DNA of 64,000 bases from Pedobacter sp. MC2016-24 (GTDB lineage Bacteria > Bacteroidota > Bacteroidia > Sphingobacteriales > Sphingobacteriaceae), in NCBI RefSeq assembly GCF_015223055.1, contig NZ_JADFBX010000002.1, positions 372,001 through 436,000 on the forward strand, in the 5' to 3' direction. Under the pieces are notes generated by a model. That model was not told where the DNA came from. It saw only the letters and a list, made by a program, of their open reading frames with translations, and searched no databases. Shown here in pieces: positions 61,003 through 64,000 of the stretch. Within the stretch, counting starts at the first letter, position 1, and every line of letters begins with the position of its first letter. The translations under genes and the position numbers were made by a program.

Positions 61003-61167
61003 TTATTTATACATAAGTGGTTGCCAGTCATGTGTTTTTGGAAATGTCTGCCGCTTTTTATGCAGCATCTCCATTATTTCCTGTTCAGGCATTTTAGGCG
61101 TCTTTTTGCGCATTTGATATCCTTTATATAGGTCTTTCTTCGTAGATATCGGGACCTTGAAAACCAT
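61003..61167 (-). CDS. Possible small basic protein, 54 aa
   Basis: An ATG at 61167 opens a frame to a TAA at 61003. The product (MVFKVPISTKKDLYKGYQMRKKT, then MPEQEIMEMLHKKRQTFPKTHDWQPLMYK) is basic and predicted helical, with no signal or membrane segment. A second ATG at 61113 gives a shorter form of 36 residues. The codon pattern is plausible; no family was recognised. Confidence 0.35.
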   Translation of the reverse strand: MVFKVPISTKKDLYKGYQMRKKTPKMPEQEIMEMLHKKRQTFPKTHDWQPLMYK

Positions 61168-61274
61168 TAAAAACACCCAGTTTTTTGGGTAAATGCATCA
61201 TTGTGTCTTTTGTATATTAAAATCGTGGTTTAAACATCTTTAAAGCCCGATTTTAATAGGTTATTTTGTAATAG

Positions 61275-61306
61275 CTTGATAATTAGATAAATATCCATTA
61301 TATTTG
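61275..61306 (+). promoter_or_regulatory. Promoter of lytic transglycosylase gene
   Basis: CTTG (61275-61278), 20 nt, TATATTTG (61299-61306) with a full -7 match. It gives a 5' leader of about 30 nt that contains AGGAGG. Confidence 0.6.
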
Positions 61307-61344
61307 CAGCCGTTTTAAAATTGTTAACCAAAAAAAGGAGGAAA

Positions 61345-62136
61345 ATGGTCAAGAAACACCTAATGACATGTGCAATAATCATGGGATTATTTGTCATGGC
61401 AACAGTGTTCGCTTTCAACATGCCCCAAGCATCAAAAAATCTTTCAAAAGAAGAAAAAACTACAGTAAAAGATACCGTTACAACACACACCAACGAGCCC
61501 AAATCTTTAATGGCTCAATTGAATTTTGCAGATGAAACCCTTCCGGCAGGAGATGCCAGAGTGGAGAAAAAAATGAAGAAAACATTAGCTGCACATTATT
61601 TCAGTAATTTACAAACCAATAAACTGCACCAGAAGGCGGCAGCTTGGTTTCCAATCATTGAACCGATCCTTGCCGCGTACGGCATTCCAGCCGATTTTAA
61701 GTATATGGCTTTGGTTGAGTCTGGATTACATGGCGGAGTTTCGCCAAAGGGAGCCGCAGGAGTATGGCAATTTATGCCGGGAACTGCACGGACTTACGGT
61801 TTAAAAGTCAATCGTTCTACAGACGAGCGGAACAATTTACGCAAGTCGACGGTAGCAGCGGCTAAATACATCAAAGACCTTTACGAAATTTTTGACAGCT
61901 GGACACTTGTTGCCGCTGCTTACAATGTAGGAGATGGCAGCATGAGAAGAGCTATAAATGCGCAGAACCAGGATAATTATTTTAAAATGAAGCTGAACCG
62001 GGAAACTGGGAGCTATGTTTATAAATTGATTTCTATGAAACAGATCATGGAAAATCCTGTTCGATATGGCTATAAAGCATCCCGATCGATGCTGGCTGCT
62101 AACGAGAAAAGCGATAAGGATAAAAATATCGAATAA
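61345..62136 (+). CDS. Lytic transglycosylase (SLT domain), secreted
   Basis: The start is the ATG at 61345, preceded by AGGAGG (61336-61341), a rare real Shine-Dalgarno in this genome; the TTG at 61321 gives a longer form. The 263-residue protein has a signal peptide (to about FAFN) and an SLT domain with catalytic Glu125 in ALVESGLHGGVSPKGAAGVWQFMPGTARTYGL and the later RNNLRKSTVAAAKYIKDLYEIFDSWTLVAAAYNVGDGSM. This fits MltD/Slt-type enzymes that cut the MurNAc-GlcNAc bond. Unlike MltD it has no LysM repeats. A terminator follows. Confidence 0.93.
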   Translation: MVKKHLMTCAIIMGLFVMATVFAFNMPQASKNLSKEEKTTVKDTVTTHTNEPKSLMAQLNFADETLPAGDARVEKKMKKTLAAHYFSNLQTNKLHQKAAAWFPIIEPILAAYGIPADFKYMALVESGLHGGVSPKGAAGVWQFMPGTARTYGLKVNRSTDERNNLRKSTVAAAKYIKDLYEIFDSWTLVAAAYNVGDGSMRRAINAQNQDNYFKMKLNRETGSYVYKLISMKQIMENPVRYGYKASRSMLAANEKSDKDKNIE

Positions 62137-62160
62137 TTTTAAGAAAGAATGCAATTGGGG

Positions 62161-62192
62161 AAAGCCGTTCCGAACTATCGGGGCGGCTTTTT
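62161..62192 (+). terminator. Terminator after lytic transglycosylase gene
   Basis: AAAGCCG (62161-62167) pairs with CGGCTTT (62184-62190), with additional TCCG/CGGG pairing inside, followed by TTG and TTTT. It lies 25 nt after the stop. Confidence 0.75.
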
Positions 62193-62224
62193 GTTTTGTA
62201 ATAAAATCATTAATTTACCCGGCT

Positions 62225-63277
62225 ATGAATTTGCTGCAATTACGGATTACAAATATGGTCTTTTGCCCTGGCGAAACACTGATTATCAGTTTTGAACCGC
62301 TGGATGGTGTGAGGCCAGACTACCAGGCCGGACAGTTTTTAACACTGGTTTTTAACGTGGCTGGAAAAGAATTGAGACGTTCCTATTCACTTTGTAGTTC
62401 TCCCGACATCGATGAGCCGTTAGCAATTGCGATCAAACGTGTTGAAAATGGTGCGATATCGCGTCTATTACATCATAAAACGGCAATAGGAGATGTGCTG
62501 ACAGCTGTTGAGCCCAATGGCCGCTTTAACTATGTTCCCGAAACGGATGCGAAAAGAACAGTTTTTATGTTTGGTGCAGGAGTAGGTATCACCCCTTTAT
62601 TTTCTATTGCCAAGACTGCATTAAAACGCGAGAAAGATACGCAAATCGTCCTGGCCTACAGCAACCGTTCGGCGGCACAAACACTTTTTTATGAGGAGCT
62701 CAATGCCTTGCAGCAAGCCTATTCTGATCGCTTTAAATTGATCTACGTTTTTAGCCAGTCGCAAAATTTGATGATGGCCAGGTTGAACGGCTTGCTGATT
62801 GAAAAAATTATCAGGGACAACCTGATGTTTGAGCAAAAGGATACCTTATTATATACCTGCGGACCGGTTGACTATATGGATGTTTGCCGCATTACTTTAT
62901 TGAACCTTGGTTTTTCACAAGACCAGATTAAAAGGGAAACATTTGTGCTTCCTGAAGATGAGGCGGATGAAGACGATATGACAGAGAAGAAAGTAAAGCA
63001 TACCAATACTTATTCTGTGGTGCTGAACTATCAATCTGAAGTGTATACCATTGATGTGCCCTATAATCAATCAATCCTGGATGCTGCGCTGTCCAATGGA
63101 ATCAGACTGCCTTATAGCTGCCATGCTGGCATATGCAGTACCTGCACCGCCAATTGCATTAAAGGCGGCGTAGAAATGGACTATAACGAGGTTTTGATGG
63201 ATGATGAAATTGCCGCTGGCAGGGTATTGATCTGCACTGGGCATCCAACCGAGAATGGCACAACTTTGGTTTGGTAG
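62225..63277 (+). CDS. Ferredoxin-NAD(P)H reductase fused to 2Fe-2S ferredoxin (PaaE-like)
   Basis: The start at 62225 (MNLLQLRITNMVFCPGETLIISFEPLDG) gives 350 residues; the longer frame reaches into the terminator. The N-terminal FAD domain has YQAGQFLTLVF and RRSYSLCSSPD (FAD-binding RxYS), the NAD(P) domain has MFGAGVGITPLFSIAK and YTCGPVDYMD, and the C-terminal plant-type ferredoxin (about 260-350) has PYSCHAGICSTCTANCIKGG and LICTGHP, giving four cluster cysteines. It resembles PaaE/HmuO reductases that feed electrons to oxygenases. No oxygenase is encoded next to it. Confidence 0.93.
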   Translation: MNLLQLRITNMVFCPGETLIISFEPLDGVRPDYQAGQFLTLVFNVAGKELRRSYSLCSSPDIDEPLAIAIKRVENGAISRLLHHKTAIGDVLTAVEPNGRFNYVPETDAKRTVFMFGAGVGITPLFSIAKTALKREKDTQIVLAYSNRSAAQTLFYEELNALQQAYSDRFKLIYVFSQSQNLMMARLNGLLIEKIIRDNLMFEQKDTLLYTCGPVDYMDVCRITLLNLGFSQDQIKRETFVLPEDEADEDDMTEKKVKHTNTYSVVLNYQSEVYTIDVPYNQSILDAALSNGIRLPYSCHAGICSTCTANCIKGGVEMDYNEVLMDDEIAAGRVLICTGHPTENGTTLVW

Positions 63278-63372
63278 TTTATTGGTGTAAAATGATAAAA
63301 TTTTTAGCAATTTTGCAGTTGTAAGTATTACTGTATGAATCAATCCATTCAGTAGCTTTTTTTAAAATATAT

Positions 63373-64000
63373 ATGAGCAAAAAAACAGTTGACCTGGGCG
63401 AGCAAAAAGATGTGGAAGTATACGGTGCCAGGGTGCATAATCTTAAAAATATAGACATTTCCTTTCCGCGCAACCAGTTGGTCGTGATTACCGGCCTGAG
63501 TGGTAGCGGCAAGTCTTCACTGGCTTTTGATACCATTTATGCCGAGGGGCAAAGGCGTTATATGGAGACGTTTAGTGCTTACTCCCGTCAGTTTATGGGA
63601 GGAATGGAGCGTCCTGACGTAGACAAAGTATCTGGCCTAAGTCCCGTTATTGCCATTGAACAAAAAACAACCAGTAAGAACCCACGATCTACGGTAGGTA
63701 CGATTACTGAAATATATGATTTTATGCGTTTGCTGTATGCCCGTACAGCAGATGCTTTTTCTTACAATACCGGTGAGAAAATGGAGCGCATGAGTGAGGA
63801 TCAGATTCTGAATAACATCTTCAATAAATACGATGACATGCCTGTCAATATCCTGGCTCCTGTTGTTAAGGGGAGAAAAGGGCATTATCGGGAGTTATTT
63901 GAGCAGATTCGTAAACAGGGTTACGTGAAGGTGCGCATTGATGGAGAGATTCAGGACTTGTCGCCTAAAATGCAGGTAGACCGCTATAAGATTCACGATA
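63373..64000 (+). CDS. uvrA: Excinuclease ABC subunit A (UvrA), 5' part
   Basis: From the ATG at 63373, 209 codons are visible before the window ends; full UvrA has about 930-950. The N-terminal ABC domain has VYGARVHNLKNIDISFPRNQLVVITGLSGSGKSSLAFDTIYAEGQRRYMETFSAYSRQFMGGM (Walker A GLSGSGKS) and PVIAIEQKTTSKNPRSTVGTITEIYDFMRLLYAR. Where most UvrA proteins have the first zinc finger (CPxCG...), this one has AFSYNTGEKMERMSEDQI with no cysteine. It senses DNA damage and loads UvrB. The start is 96 nt after the reductase gene. Confidence 0.95.
   Translation, partial: MSKKTVDLGEQKDVEVYGARVHNLKNIDISFPRNQLVVITGLSGSGKSSLAFDTIYAEGQRRYMETFSAYSRQFMGGMERPDVDKVSGLSPVIAIEQKTTSKNPRSTVGTITEIYDFMRLLYARTADAFSYNTGEKMERMSEDQILNNIFNKYDDMPVNILAPVVKGRKGHYRELFEQIRKQGYVKVRIDGEIQDLSPKMQVDRYKIHD

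Overview
The window looks like chromosomal DNA of a Bacteroidota bacterium, most likely family Sphingobacteriaceae (Pedobacter or a close relative). The evidence is a SusC/SusD pair, several TonB-dependent receptors with N-terminal carboxypeptidase-regulatory-like domains, promoters of the Bacteroidota type (TTTG, 19-21 nt, TAnnTTTG), an almost complete lack of Shine-Dalgarno sites, BshA (bacillithiol synthesis), and housekeeping proteins with Bacteroidota features (OstA-like LptA protein, MoxR next to SurA-type proteins, UvrA without the first zinc-finger cysteines). There is no phage, transposon, integrase, CRISPR array or rRNA operon.

Layout. 1-6575 (minus strand): phosphate/phytate locus with a membrane-tethered TPR-HTH protein, a TonB-dependent receptor, a beta-helix lipoprotein and a beta-propeller phytase cut by the window edge. 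6813-10411 (plus): a compact peptide-export cassette with a 68-residue double-glycine precursor, a strong attenuator hairpin, an HlyD-type adaptor and a C39-peptidase ABC transporter; this is the best candidate for an undescribed system. 10487-12970: dgkA, recO, two identical tRNA-Val genes with their own promoter and terminator, a REP-like palindrome and rlmF. 12977-15472: a small hypothetical, an SDR oxidoreductase and a DUF2130 coiled-coil protein. 15686-23419: a small polysaccharide-utilisation locus (SusC, SusD, GH106-type alpha-L-rhamnosidase). 23442-27679: a DtxR/MntR-type regulator divergent from a TonB receptor, with two operator-like dyads between them, then a protein related to diadenylate cyclase sensor domains. 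28163-30057: PadR regulator and PspC-domain membrane protein. 30078-40292: mixed envelope and redox genes (MG2/plug protein, nitroreductase, FadL-like porin, SGNH lipoprotein, MsrA, 2-oxoglutarate oxygenase, GH3C/beta-lactamase hybrid). 40428-46477: mutL, two rhomboid proteases, an EEP-family protein and cysS. 46559-52579: DUF4440, GDPD, MoxR, SurA and a SurA-like chaperone, a possible HolD-like protein and rdgB. 52554-62136: OstA-like protein, tilS, a membrane PH-like protein, bshA, a lactonase, a pseudouridine synthase with a repeat-rich tail, and a lytic transglycosylase. 62225-64000: a PaaE-like reductase and the start of uvrA.

Genes that appear to work together: TonB receptor plus phytase (import and hydrolysis of phosphate esters); precursor, HlyD and C39-ABC transporter (processing and secretion of a peptide); SusC, SusD and GH106 (rhamnose-containing glycan); DtxR-type repressor and its divergent receptor (metal uptake); SurA, the SurA-like protein, the OstA-like protein and the lytic transglycosylase (envelope biogenesis). 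A recurring pattern is a -7 box ending exactly 4 nt before the start codon, seen for dtxR, padR, cysS, tilS and the OstA-like gene, which suggests leaderless transcripts. Domain calls are from sequence motifs read by eye; no database search was run.
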